NCBI GenBank assembly: GCA_007130695.1
Contig: SLRZ01000066.1
Coordinates: 1-54,754 of the forward strand
Reading direction: 5' to 3'
Source: Nitriliruptoraceae bacterium
GTDB lineage: Bacteria; Actinomycetota; Nitriliruptoria; Nitriliruptorales; Nitriliruptoraceae
DNA: 54,754 nucleotides
Shown: in pieces, positions 26,655 to 35,164 of the stretch
How the letters are laid out: every line of letters starts with the position of its first letter
Numbering within the stretch: the stretch's first letter is position 1
Made by a program: the position numbers and the translations under genes
Notes under the pieces: model-generated
Database searches by the model: none
What the model saw: the letters and a program-made list of their open reading frames with translations, nothing else
What the model was told of the DNA's origin: nothing

Positions 26655-27545
26655 TCACGTCCAGATCGACGGGTGCAGCCACGGCCCGTCCGGTTCGCGC
26701 ATGCGTCGTATGGCGAACACGAGCCACGTCAGGCTCACGGCGACCACGACGACCCAGATCACCGGCTCGCTCGGGTCGGAGAGCCCCGCGGAGGCGGCGA
26801 TGAACGCGTTCATCGAGAGCAGAGCGAGGCCGAGGGTCAACGTCTTGACGAGGAGTATCACCGCGAGCACCGGGGCGACCGGGTGGCCACGCAGCAGCAT
26901 CACGCCGGTGATGGCGAGCAGCGGGAGCACGATCCCGAGATCGAGCACGTGCACGATGCTCGGGATGTCGTAGGTGAACAGCCCGTCGGGGACGCCCCCC
27001 GGCCAGACCGAGAGGATGCTCACCAGCCACATCGTGGTGAACAGTCCGGCGAGGGCGAGGAGGAAGAACGCCAGCCCCCGTCTCGGGAGGCCCTCGAACG
27101 CCTCCGCGACCGCCCGGGCGTCCAGTCGGACCAGCCCGTGCACCAGGCCGTAGGCCCCGAGCCCGATGCCCGCGATGTACAGCAGCAGCGCGTCGTTGTA
27201 CGGCGCAACCGCGTACATCAGGTACGTGTAGGAGATGTAGAGGCAGACCGCGAGCCAGACGACGTGCCCGAGGAGTCTGCCGGCGTGGGCGCGCCACCCA
27301 CCCCAGAGCAGTGCGGCCGCAGCGAGCAGGTTCACGAGGTCCTGTCCCCGCAGCGTCTCCGGCAGGGTCGGCCGCACACCTTCCGGCGCCGGGTATGCCC
27401 CGTCGACGAGGAGGCCGTACGAGCTTGCGGCGACCATGAAGCCCGCCAGCAGCAATGTGTAGGCGAACGGGACCGGACGCCCCGTCACGGCGCCGGTTCC
27501 CCGTGGTGTCGGGTCCGGGGTGGCGGGCCGCGCGGGGGCCCTCAC
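26655..27545 (-). CDS. polytopic membrane protein, function unknown
   Basis: 296 residues from GTG 27545. The ORF-track start at 27974 is too early: the GTG overlaps the previous gene's TGA (GTGA) and has GGAGGGA just upstream. About eight hydrophobic helices are visible, e.g. FAYTLLLAGFMVAASSYGLLV, AVLAVILLVKTLTLGLALLSM and VIWVVVVAVSLTWLVFAI. No catalytic motif or known family is recognised. Its tight coupling to the smaller four-helix gene upstream suggests that the two form a complex or are needed in fixed ratio. Confidence 0.8.
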   Translation of the reverse strand: MRAPARPATPDPTPRGTGAVTGRPVPFAYTLLLAGFMVAASSYGLLVDGAYPAPEGVRPTLPETLRGQDLVNLLAAAALLWGGWRAHAGRLLGHVVWLAVCLYISYTYLMYAVAPYNDALLLYIAGIGLGAYGLVHGLVRLDARAVAEAFEGLPRRGLAFFLLALAGLFTTMWLVSILSVWPGGVPDGLFTYDIPSIVHVLDLGIVLPLLAITGVMLLRGHPVAPVLAVILLVKTLTLGLALLSMNAFIAASAGLSDPSEPVIWVVVVAVSLTWLVFAIRRMREPDGPWLHPSIWT

Positions 27546-27949
27546 GATCCCTCCGTGCGGTGGCGCCTGCTCCGAACGAGTAGCGCGATCAGGACACCGA
27601 TCAGGGCCACCTGCGCCACCCGGATCGAGATGCCCCAGACCTCGAACCCCGGGTCCCGCTCGACGCCGATGGCCACGTACATCCAGATCATCAGTGCCTG
27701 GAGGACGGCCGTACCGATCCACAGGACACGGCTCGCGAATCGCCAGAGGAGTGCGGCCAGGACCAGGAACACGACACCGGCGACGCCGAGGATTCCGAGC
27801 TCGCCGGGCTGCGACTCCGTGACGACGGTGAGCACTCCCGTCCAGATGAGGCCGTAGAGCACCGCGATCAGGACGCAGATCCCTGCGGCGGAGCGCTGCA
27901 GGACCGCCGTGTTCGCTGCGGTGGTGTGGGCGTGCATCGCGGTGGTCAT
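27542..27949 (-). CDS. four-helix membrane protein, function unknown
   Basis: 135 residues from ATG 27949, with GAGGAGG about eight bases upstream. Four hydrophobic segments are seen (GICVLIAVLYGLIWTGVLTVV, LGILGVAGVVFLVLAALLW, VLWIGTAVLQALMIWMYVAIG, VAQVALIGVLIALLV) and a basic C-terminal tail RSRRHRTEGS. It resembles small DoxX- or DUF-type membrane proteins but I cannot assign it. It is the first gene of a two-gene unit with the 26655 gene. Confidence 0.75.
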   Translation of the reverse strand: MTTAMHAHTTAANTAVLQRSAAGICVLIAVLYGLIWTGVLTVVTESQPGELGILGVAGVVFLVLAALLWRFASRVLWIGTAVLQALMIWMYVAIGVERDPGFEVWGISIRVAQVALIGVLIALLVRSRRHRTEGS

Positions 27950-28118
27950 GCCGGTGCCTCCTCGCCGTGTTCACGGCCGTCAGGTTCTTCCTTCAGAATG
28001 CGCTCGGCCGTCTCACCGGTCGAGGGACGAAGGGCTCTGACGCCGGGGTTCGGTGGATCTGCACGCGTCGCGGGCAGGTGCCGGGCACGGGCTCCCGGTG
28101 GATGGTCGGGCTGGCGTT

Positions 28119-28997
28119 CTACGGCCCGACGGCTTCGATGTAGCGGTCGAGATCGGCGTTCAGGATCAGCTCCTCGGTCCGCAGACGGGCCCAGGGTGTG
28201 CCCTCGTCCGCCCAGGTCACGGTGGTCGTCATCGGTACGGTGGCGTCGTCGAGCAGGTCCCAGTCCAGGGCCTCGTTCAGCCACAGGGTCCTGGTCTCGT
28301 CCTGCTCGCCCTTGAAGCGCATCGACTCCATGCGTCGGAGGAGCCCGGTGTCCCCATCGAAGACGATGGTGAACTCCTCCGTCTCCTCGCCGAAGGGCAC
28401 CAGGAGACGTGCGGACGTGGCGTCGACCGGTTCCCAGCGCAGCCGGGGATCCGTCAGCCAGATGGAGGGGAACCAGCCGGCCTCGGCCCAGAGCGCGAGG
28501 TTCGCCCCCTGGTCGATCTTCGGGCCCTCCATCACCCCGAAGGGCAGTTCGAGCCGGGCGCTGCCGTCGAGGAACCACTCGTTCACGGCGAGCAGGCGAC
28601 GCCCGAACCAGGTCACCTCGATGTAGTGCCGGTAGTCGTGGCCGGCCACGTGGCTGAAGCGGTAGCGCGCGGGGAACGTGATCCCGTTCACCCGCATCGT
28701 GCCACGGCCGCTCACCACGGCCGTTTCGATCACGGGGACCTCGTCTCCGTACAGGGTCCGGTAGAAGCGGTCCACCGGATCGGGCAGACCCTCGGGAACG
28801 GGGACCGTCGTGACCGGGCCGGAGACGAGCCCGGCCTCCGGCAGCGCCGGTGGCTCCACACGTAGCCCGACCCACCCGACACCGGTGAGTGCCGCCAGGC
28901 CGCCGAGGGTGTAGGCGGCGGCCCGACGGCCGCGCCGTCGCCGGCGTACGGGCAACGTGCCGGACGTGCGGGCGGGAGGGTCGGTGTCGCGGGTCAT
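28119..28997 (-). CDS. DUF6544-like membrane-anchored protein
   Basis: 292 residues from ATG 28997, with AAGGA about nine bases upstream. An Arg-rich stretch (RRRRRGRRAAAY) precedes a single N-terminal hydrophobic helix (TLGGLAALTGVGWVGL), so the bulk is probably outside the membrane. The body has the features of DUF6544: PVDRFYRTLYGDEVPVIETAVVSGRGTMRVNG, then TWFGRRLLAVNEWFLDG and DPRLRWEPVDATSARL. It looks like a beta-sheet-rich domain similar to lipoprotein-carrier folds (inference). It lies 169 bases upstream of the 27949 gene on the same strand. Confidence 0.75.
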   Translation of the reverse strand: MTRDTDPPARTSGTLPVRRRRRGRRAAAYTLGGLAALTGVGWVGLRVEPPALPEAGLVSGPVTTVPVPEGLPDPVDRFYRTLYGDEVPVIETAVVSGRGTMRVNGITFPARYRFSHVAGHDYRHYIEVTWFGRRLLAVNEWFLDGSARLELPFGVMEGPKIDQGANLALWAEAGWFPSIWLTDPRLRWEPVDATSARLLVPFGEETEEFTIVFDGDTGLLRRMESMRFKGEQDETRTLWLNEALDWDLLDDATVPMTTTVTWADEGTPWARLRTEELILNADLDRYIEAVGP

Positions 28998-29193
28998 GGC
29001 CGGGTCCTTCCGGACCGATGGGGTCGTCAGGGCTCGCAGGATCGCGTCGTGGCTGCGGTCACCGGCGGCGAGGGTGATGGATGGTCAGCTGGGGGTACGA
29101 CCTCGGCTACCCGCCGGGCGACCCTGGTGGCGCCCAAACGGATCGTGCGACGATCCGGGAGGAAGCGCCAGTGCCGCTGGGATGGCAACCGGC

Positions 29194-29207
29194 GGGACCT
29201 TCGCCCC
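29194..29207. promoter_or_regulatory. DosR-like dyad, distal copy
   Basis: GGGAC-CTTC-GCCCC fits GGGNC-N4-GNCCC exactly. Its centre is 28 bp from that of the next copy and about 111 bases upstream of the protease start. Confidence 0.4.
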
Positions 29208-29221
29208 CGGAGCCGGCCGAA

Positions 29222-29235
29222 GGGTCGTTGGACCC
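29222..29235. promoter_or_regulatory. DosR-like dyad, proximal perfect palindrome
   Basis: AGGGTC-GTTG-GACCCT (29221-29236) has perfect 6-bp arms around four bases and contains GGGTC-N4-GACCC. It lies about 76 bases upstream of the protease start codon. Confidence 0.5.
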
Positions 29236-29311
29236 TGTCCCCGCGAGCGGGCGCCTCGGAAGATCGGCATGGGCCACGCGTGCGACCGCGCCGAACCCGG
29301 AGAGGGCCGTC

Positions 29312-30136
29312 ATGACGCGCCAGGATTCGGTCAGGTCGACTCCGGTGCCCGCCGTTTCGTCGGCTCCGTCGACGCACCAGGGTCCAGCTCCCACGACCCC
29401 CGGACAGCACTCGCTGGCCAGGTCGGTGGTGTTGCACCTGTCCCCGGGCCTGGCCCTGGCCACGTTCGTCGTGCTCACCGCCTCCGTGTTCGAATCGTGG
29501 GGCCTGCCCGCCTTGTTCGCCCTCATCGTCGGCATCGGCGTGGTGATCGCCCCGCTCGAGCTCGGCTATCTGAGCATCCACGCCCACCGCACGACCGGTT
29601 CGTGGTCACCGCTGGCGGCGGTGGACTACCGCACCCGCCTCCCCGTCCGACGGCTGCTGTTGGTGGGCGGTGCGCTCGCGGCCTTCATGATGACGTTGGT
29701 CGTCGCCCACGTGCTGGTCCTCGATCGGCTGATCGCGCCCCTGTTCTCGTGGATGCCGGCCACGCTGCTCCAGTCCTCCAGCATCGAGGAGAGCGGGGAC
29801 CCACTGGCCGGCGGAGCGCTCGCCGTCATGGTCATCGCGCTGCTGTTGCTGAACGGCATCGTCGGACCGGTGACGGAGGAGCTGTACTTCCGCGGCCACC
29901 TGCTGCCTCGTATCGATCGCTTCGGCCCCTGGGCGCCGGTCATCAACACCGTGCTGTTCACGCTGTACCACCTGTGGACCCCGTGGCGCTGGCCGCAGGT
30001 CTTCTTCGGCAGTCTCCCCGCGAACTGGCTGGCGTGGCGCGAGCGCAGCGTCTGGCTGCCGATGGTCACCCACCTCATGGTCAACCTGCTGTTCTCGTTG
30101 CTGCTCATCGCCGCCTACCTCGAGGCGGTGTCATGA
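29312..30136 (+). CDS. CPBP-family intramembrane metalloprotease
   Basis: 274 residues from ATG 29312 with GGAGAGG ten bases upstream. After a Pro/Ser/Thr-rich N-terminus come about six to seven membrane helices. The catalytic motifs of the CPBP/Abi family are complete: EELYFRGHLL (Glu-Glu and Arg), FTLYHLWTPW (His) and a last helix with THLMVN (His/Asn). Family members cleave CAAX-like or other membrane-buried substrates and in some bacteria give bacteriocin immunity. Its TGA overlaps the ATG of the next gene. Confidence 0.9.
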   Translation: MTRQDSVRSTPVPAVSSAPSTHQGPAPTTPGQHSLARSVVLHLSPGLALATFVVLTASVFESWGLPALFALIVGIGVVIAPLELGYLSIHAHRTTGSWSPLAAVDYRTRLPVRRLLLVGGALAAFMMTLVVAHVLVLDRLIAPLFSWMPATLLQSSSIEESGDPLAGGALAVMVIALLLLNGIVGPVTEELYFRGHLLPRIDRFGPWAPVINTVLFTLYHLWTPWRWPQVFFGSLPANWLAWRERSVWLPMVTHLMVNLLFSLLLIAAYLEAVS

Positions 30137-31254
30137 CGTCCACCGCGCCCGGGCACGAGTTCGAACGGCCGGCCGCAACCGACGGGCCGCTCGTACCGAT
30201 CACGCTCGAGCTGGGCCCCATCCGACGGCTGCTGGTCATCGACGTCGACGACGACCCCACCTACCGCGCACTGGAACCGCAGGTGCTCGAAGGTCCCGAA
30301 GGTGGGGGTCTGGTCCTGCTGGCCTACCGCCATGACGGGTACGTCGAGCTCTATGCGGAGCCGCAGGTGCTCATCGATCCCTCCGGCTACGAGGGGCTGG
30401 GCAAGGGAGTGCTCGGTATCCACCACACCGACTTCCAGGCGGCGCGGTTCGAGGTCACGCACGACGGTCTCAAGGTCGACGTCGTCTTCGACGCTCCCGA
30501 CGGTCGCCGTGTCGACCTCCGGATGCACGAGCACCTCGATGGTCCTCGGGACCGGTTCCCGATGCTGGCGCCCGTCGGCGGCGCGTTCGACAGCCCGGCG
30601 TTCTTCCCCTTCATCTGGCTTCCGGGACTGTCCTTCGTGCCGGTCCGCGGCACCGAGGTGGCGCTGCAAGTGGACGGCGAATCGCGGGCGATCCCGCGCC
30701 TTCCCCTGCCCCTCGGCGGGCGGCGGTGCCTGATGGCCAGGTACGAACCCGACGTCATGGCGTGCGAGCTCAATCCCCGCCGGGTCACCGACCTGCTGCG
30801 GGCACCGGTACACGCGGCCCTCGAGAACGAACGGGGAGGAGGTGTCAACGTCGTCGAGGTGGACGGCTACCCGGCCATCGCCGCGGTCTGGGTCGGGCGC
30901 GAAGACCACACGTGCGGTGTGCAACTCGACCCACCGCTGCCCGACATCGCCAGCCTGCCGGCATCTGCGCGCCACCGGGGCACCGTCCGGCTGCGGGCGG
31001 ACGGCGTCACCCAACTGGAGGGGCGCATCGAGCTGCGACGCGACGGCGACCGGGTCGAGCTCGCCATCGATCGGTTCGGACCGTGGCGAACCCGTCGCCG
31101 GCGCCCGCTGCTCGCCGTGCTGTTCCGCCTGCCGCTCTTCCGTCGGTGGCCGACGACCTACCGCTGGCAGGCCACGCTCGACCTCTCCGGCCCGGCCGTC
31201 CCGGAAGCGCGGTGGACCTCCCGCTGGTCCCGGTGTACGCAACCTGAGGGGTGA
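30133..31254 (+). CDS. hypothetical protein coupled to CPBP protease
   Basis: 373 residues starting at ATG 30133, which overlaps the protease stop by four bases. No membrane helix is seen; the sequence is beta-rich with PITLELGPIRRLLVIDVDDDPTYRAL at the start, LPGLSFVPVRGTEVALQVDGESRAIPRL in the middle, and a basic patch WRTRRRRPLLAVLFRLPLFRRWP near the end that could touch the membrane. No family is recognised. Coupling suggests that it is a partner or substrate of the protease. Confidence 0.75.
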   Translation: MTSTAPGHEFERPAATDGPLVPITLELGPIRRLLVIDVDDDPTYRALEPQVLEGPEGGGLVLLAYRHDGYVELYAEPQVLIDPSGYEGLGKGVLGIHHTDFQAARFEVTHDGLKVDVVFDAPDGRRVDLRMHEHLDGPRDRFPMLAPVGGAFDSPAFFPFIWLPGLSFVPVRGTEVALQVDGESRAIPRLPLPLGGRRCLMARYEPDVMACELNPRRVTDLLRAPVHAALENERGGGVNVVEVDGYPAIAAVWVGREDHTCGVQLDPPLPDIASLPASARHRGTVRLRADGVTQLEGRIELRRDGDRVELAIDRFGPWRTRRRRPLLAVLFRLPLFRRWPTTYRWQATLDLSGPAVPEARWTSRWSRCTQPEG

Positions 31255-31344
31255 CGCCGTTCGGCACCAGCCGGCCACCACCGGAACACGGGACGACGCT
31301 GAGGAGGTCTCCGCCACCGGCGCGGGCGCCGTTGCGACCAGAAG

Positions 31345-32184
31345 TCAGATGATGGGTTTGCCGCCGGTGACGGCGATGTTCGCGCCCGAGACGTAGCTGG
31401 CGTCGTCCGAGGCGAGGTAGACGAAGGCGGGGGCGACCTCGGCGGGCTGGCCCGGTCGTCCCAACGGGGTGTCGTCTCCGAAGCTCTCGACCATCTCCGG
31501 TTTCATGGTCGCGGGGATCAGGGGTGTCCAGATCGGTCCCGGGGCGACGCTGTTGACCCGGATTCCGCGCTCGCCGAGCATCTGGGCGAGGTTGCCGGTC
31601 ATGGTGTGGATGCCGGCCTTGGTCGCGGAATAGGGCAGCAGGAACGGGGAGGGCTGGTCCTCCTGGATGGAGGTGACGTTGATGATCGACGCCCCTTCGT
31701 CCATGTGCGGCAGGGCGGCCTTGGTGAGGAAGAAGATCGCGTTGATGTTGACCTGGAAGGTGCGTTCCCACTCGTCGTCGGGGATCTCTTCCGGGGCGAA
31801 GCGGGCCATCTGCGTGGCCGCGTTGTTGACCAGGACGTCGACACGACCGAAGGCTTCGACGGCGCGGTCGATGACGGTGCGGCAGTGGTCGCGGTCGGCG
31901 ATGTCGCCCGGGACGAGCACGGCGGTTCGTCCCGTGTCCTCGACCCAGCGTGCGGTCTCGGCCGCGTCGTCGTCCTCCTCGAGGTAGGAGAGCAGCACGT
32001 CCGCGCCCTCCCGGGCGAAGGCGATCGCCACGGCGCGGCCGATGCCGCTGTCCCCGCCGGTGATCACGGCGACCTTGCCCTCGAGCTTCGCTGAGCCTTC
32101 GTAGCCCTTCTCACCGTGATCCGCCAGCGGGTCGAGCTGGTGGTCCCGGCCCGGTGGGGTCTGGGTCTGCTTCGGTTGCGGCAT
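31345..32184 (-). CDS. short-chain dehydrogenase/reductase (YhdG/YghA-like)
   Basis: 279 residues from ATG 32184, with GAGGAGG six bases upstream; the longer ORF to 32445 is a shadow. An N-terminal extension (MPQPKQTQTPPGRDHQLDPL) is typical of the glucose/aldehyde SDR subgroup called YghA-like. The Rossmann motif TGGDSGIGRAVA, NNAA, the catalytic Ser, and YSATKAG (Tyr-xxx-Lys) are all present. It should be an NAD(P)-dependent oxidoreductase in the cytoplasm, substrate unknown. It is divergent from the P450 gene. Confidence 0.92.
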   Translation of the reverse strand: MPQPKQTQTPPGRDHQLDPLADHGEKGYEGSAKLEGKVAVITGGDSGIGRAVAIAFAREGADVLLSYLEEDDDAAETARWVEDTGRTAVLVPGDIADRDHCRTVIDRAVEAFGRVDVLVNNAATQMARFAPEEIPDDEWERTFQVNINAIFFLTKAALPHMDEGASIINVTSIQEDQPSPFLLPYSATKAGIHTMTGNLAQMLGERGIRVNSVAPGPIWTPLIPATMKPEMVESFGDDTPLGRPGQPAEVAPAFVYLASDDASYVSGANIAVTGGKPII

Positions 32185-32561
32185 CGAACCCTCCTCGGTG
32201 GCGTCGTCTTCGTCGGGCCGGGACCCGTTCGTGTCAGGCCCGGTCGTGGGCGTGCTGGCCCGCGGCGGCCCTGCCGGTGGGATACTCCTTGTGTGGACGT
32301 CGGAGCCAGCATGGCCTGCCGGCGCCGTCGGCGTCCCGGCCCGGCCCCCCCGGACGCTCGCGACCGTGTGGGCACCGGTCGGGCTACCGGGCACCTGTCC
32401 CAGCATGGTCGGGGTCGAGCCCGGCACGATGTGGACTCTGGACAAACGGGTATGGCGGACGGGTGTGGTGGGCTTCGAACTTCCCCAAGATGTGGAGCCC
32501 TGGATGCCCGCCGTTTCCGCTCCGGCGGGAAACTCTCGTCGTGCGAGTCGAAGGACAGCTG
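32185..32561. other. 377-bp divergent intergenic region (SDR / P450)
   Basis: No gene supported. Promoters of both neighbours must lie here. The only structured element noticed is the inverted repeat at 32513-32533. Confidence 0.6.
32513..32533. promoter_or_regulatory. inverted repeat upstream of P450 gene
   Basis: GTTTCC and GGAAAC are separated by nine bases, 28 bases before the P450 start. It could be an operator or part of a leader hairpin. Confidence 0.35.
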
Positions 32562-33905
32562 ATGCCCTCCCCGCTTCGGACAGCCTCCCCCAGCGACACG
32601 TTCGCCGCCGTCTCCGAGGTACTCGTGCCGCCCATCGCCAAGGGTGTGATCATCCGCCGGCCGGGCGTACTCGCACTGGCCGAGCGGTGGGACGTCGGGA
32701 CACGTGCGGTGCAGCGGATGCAGCGGCTGAGCGACGGCTACGGCCCCGACCCGCTTCCGCTGGCCATTCCGGGCCGTGACATGGCGCTGGTGCTGTCCAA
32801 CGACGATGTGCGCCGGGTGTTGGGCGACACCCCGGAACCGTTCGCCGCGGCGACCAGTGAGAAGCAGGCGGCCCTGCGCCACTTCCAGCCCCACGGCGTG
32901 CTCGCCTCGCACGGCCCGGAACGCCAGGACCGTCGAGCCTTCAACGAGCAGGTCCTGGGTTCGCAGCTGCCCGTCCACCACCTGGCCGGATCCCTGCTGG
33001 CCAAGGTGGTCGAGGAAGCGGACGTCCTCGCCGAGATCATCGGCCGCACCGGACGGCTGCGCTGGGAGGACTACATCGAGGCGTGGATGCGCACCGTCCG
33101 TCGGGTGGTGCTCGGCGACGCTGCCCGCGACGATCACGCGCTGACCGACGATCTCGCGAGCCTGCGTGCCGCCGGCAACTTCGCGTTCCTCCGGCCAACA
33201 CCGAAGAAGCTGCGGGCGCGTTTCTTCCGCCAGTTGCGTGGCCACCTCGACCGGGCCGAGCCGGACTGCCTCGCCGGTGTCATGGCCGAGACCCCCGCCA
33301 GCGAGATGACCCGCCCCGCGGAGCAGGTTCCCCAGTGGCTGTTCGCCTACGACGCCGCCGCCTGGGCCTCCTACCGGGCCCTGGCCCTGCTCGGCAGCCA
33401 CCCCGACCAGGCAGCGACCGTCCGGGGCGAGCTGCCCGACGACCCGACGGCCGACCCGCCCGACACCGAGTACCTGCGCGCCTGCGTGCTCGAGTCGCTG
33501 CGCCTGTGGCCGACCACACCGGTGGTGCTGCGGGAGACCACGGCACCGACGACGTGGCGCAACGGCACGCTGCCCGAGGGCACCAGCCTCGTGATCTTCG
33601 CCCCCTACTTCCACCGTGACGATCGGTATCTGCCCGAGGCGCACCGGTTCGCTCCGGAGATCTGGACGGGCAACACCGGCGGGCCGCAACTCGGCGCGAT
33701 CACCGACGACGCGTGGCCGCTGATCCCCTTCAGCGCCGGCCCGGCGGTCTGCCCCGGACGCAACCTCGTGCTACTGACGACCAGTGCGATGATCGGGACC
33801 CTGCTCACCAGGCACGACCTGCGGCTGCAAGCCCCACACGCCCTCGACCCCGACCGGGATCTGCCCGGGACCCTGAACCCCTTCGAGCTGACGTTCAACG
33901 CCTGA
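32562..33905 (+). CDS. cytochrome P450
   Basis: 447 residues from ATG 32562, with AAGGA six bases upstream. The ExxR motif is ESLRLW, the meander PERF-like region is HRFAPEIW, and the heme loop is PFSAGPAVCPGRN with the thiolate Cys at residue 397. The I-helix reads LFAYDAAAWASYRALAL, where the usual (A/G)Gx(D/E)T acid-alcohol pair has Ala in place of Thr. It should bind heme and oxidise a hydrophobic substrate; the missing Thr may mean peroxide use or a non-standard reaction (inference). A hairpin follows and overlaps the next gene's ribosome-binding site. Confidence 0.92.
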   Translation: MPSPLRTASPSDTFAAVSEVLVPPIAKGVIIRRPGVLALAERWDVGTRAVQRMQRLSDGYGPDPLPLAIPGRDMALVLSNDDVRRVLGDTPEPFAAATSEKQAALRHFQPHGVLASHGPERQDRRAFNEQVLGSQLPVHHLAGSLLAKVVEEADVLAEIIGRTGRLRWEDYIEAWMRTVRRVVLGDAARDDHALTDDLASLRAAGNFAFLRPTPKKLRARFFRQLRGHLDRAEPDCLAGVMAETPASEMTRPAEQVPQWLFAYDAAAWASYRALALLGSHPDQAATVRGELPDDPTADPPDTEYLRACVLESLRLWPTTPVVLRETTAPTTWRNGTLPEGTSLVIFAPYFHRDDRYLPEAHRFAPEIWTGNTGGPQLGAITDDAWPLIPFSAGPAVCPGRNLVLLTTSAMIGTLLTRHDLRLQAPHALDPDRDLPGTLNPFELTFNA

Positions 33906-33936
33906 GCCGCTCCACGCGACCGGCCTGTGGCAGAGT

Positions 33937-33961
33937 GCCCCTTCGATCGGCGAGAAGGGGC
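33937..33961 (+). terminator. hairpin that includes the next gene's ribosome-binding site
   Basis: GCCCCTTC pairs perfectly with GAAGGGGC (8 bp) around a 9-base loop. The right arm is the AGAAGGGG Shine-Dalgarno of the 33967 gene, so the hairpin could either end P450 transcription or hide that ribosome-binding site. Confidence 0.55.
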
Positions 33962-33966
33962 GTGAC

Positions 33967-35022
33967 GTGGGTGACGGGCAGATGCGACCGGAGACCTGGG
34001 CGATCACCGCCGGCCGCCCAGATGGCCCCGGGGAGCCGATGAACGTGCCCATGGCCCCGGCGTCGACGTTCCTCCACGGCGGGGAGCGGCTCTACTCCCG
34101 AAACGAGGGCACCCCTGGCTGGGAGGCCTTCGAAGAGGTCATGGGTGGCTGGGACGGGGGAGAGGCGGTCGCGTTCGCCTCCGGGATGGGCGCCTGTGCG
34201 GCCGTCTTCGGTCAGCTGCGACAGGGCGCGCACGTGGTGCTCGGTGACGACTGCTACCAGGGGGTGGTCGGGCTCGCGGAGGCCGGTGCCCGCGACAACG
34301 GCTGGCAACTCGAGCGCTTGCCGATCACCGATCCGCGGTGGCTGGAGCGCGGTGAGGCCGACCTGCTGTGGCTGGAATCGCCCTCCAACCCGCTGCTGGA
34401 GGTCGCCGACGTCGCCGCCATCTGCGGCGCCCCCCGGAGTGCAGGGACGCTGGTCGCCGTCGACAACACCTTCGCCACACCGCTGCTGCAACAGCCCCTG
34501 GCCCTGGGCGCCGACGTCGCCGTCTACTCCGCGACCAAGTTCATCGGCGGCCACTCCGACCTGCTGCTCGGCGCCGCGGTCACCGCCGAGACGGATCTGC
34601 TCGAACGGCTTCGTCGGAACCGTGCACTGGCTGGCGCCACCCCCGGGACCCTCGAGTGCTTCCTGGCGCTGCGGGGAGCCCGGACGCTCCCGCTGCGGCT
34701 GCGGCAGTCGAGCGAGAACGCGGCCGCGCTGGTCGCCCACCTCCGGGGACACGAACTCGTCCAGCGCGTCCGCTACCCGGGCTTCGGCGCGATCGTGAGC
34801 TTCGACCTCGCCGACGCCGACACGGCCGACCGTGTCTGCGAGGCCACCGGCATCATCCGGCACGCCACGAGTCTCGGCGGGGTCGAGACCACCATGGAAC
34901 GTCGCAGCAGCCTCGCCGGTCAGGAGCACATCCCGCAGGGGCTGATCCGGATGAGCGTGGGATGCGAGCACGTCGACGACCTGCTGTCGGACCTCGACGA
35001 CGCGCTCGCCCGCAGCGCCTGA
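33967..35022 (+). CDS. PLP-dependent trans-sulfuration family enzyme
   Basis: 351 residues from GTG 33967 (AGAAGGGG six bases upstream); ATG 33982 is an alternative. It has the Cys/Met-metabolism PLP fold: SRNEGTPGWEAFEEVM, the Tyr/Gly-rich ASGMGACAAVF, ESPSNPLLEVADV, and the PLP lysine in YSATKFIGGHSDLLLG. Members include cystathionine gamma-synthase, gamma-lyase and methionine gamma-lyase; which one is not decided by the sequence. It is 20-40 residues shorter than typical family members, mainly through shorter loops. Confidence 0.88.
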   Translation: MGDGQMRPETWAITAGRPDGPGEPMNVPMAPASTFLHGGERLYSRNEGTPGWEAFEEVMGGWDGGEAVAFASGMGACAAVFGQLRQGAHVVLGDDCYQGVVGLAEAGARDNGWQLERLPITDPRWLERGEADLLWLESPSNPLLEVADVAAICGAPRSAGTLVAVDNTFATPLLQQPLALGADVAVYSATKFIGGHSDLLLGAAVTAETDLLERLRRNRALAGATPGTLECFLALRGARTLPLRLRQSSENAAALVAHLRGHELVQRVRYPGFGAIVSFDLADADTADRVCEATGIIRHATSLGGVETTMERRSSLAGQEHIPQGLIRMSVGCEHVDDLLSDLDDALARSA

Positions 35023-35164
35023 CGCCCGCGGGGCCATCCGCGTGTCCCGTGGCCTCGTGGGCCGACGGGTTCGGCCGTGTCGGCCCGTGCTTTCGGGCAC
35101 GAGCCCGACCGGCGTGTGGGTGTCAGCATGCGCAGGCTGGACCTTCCCGACCCAGGAGATGCCC

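Larger units (their letters stand above)
28998..29311. other. 314-bp divergent intergenic region
   Basis: No gene supported. It separates the leftward DUF6544-like gene from the rightward protease gene and holds two DosR-like dyads, listed next. Confidence 0.6.
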
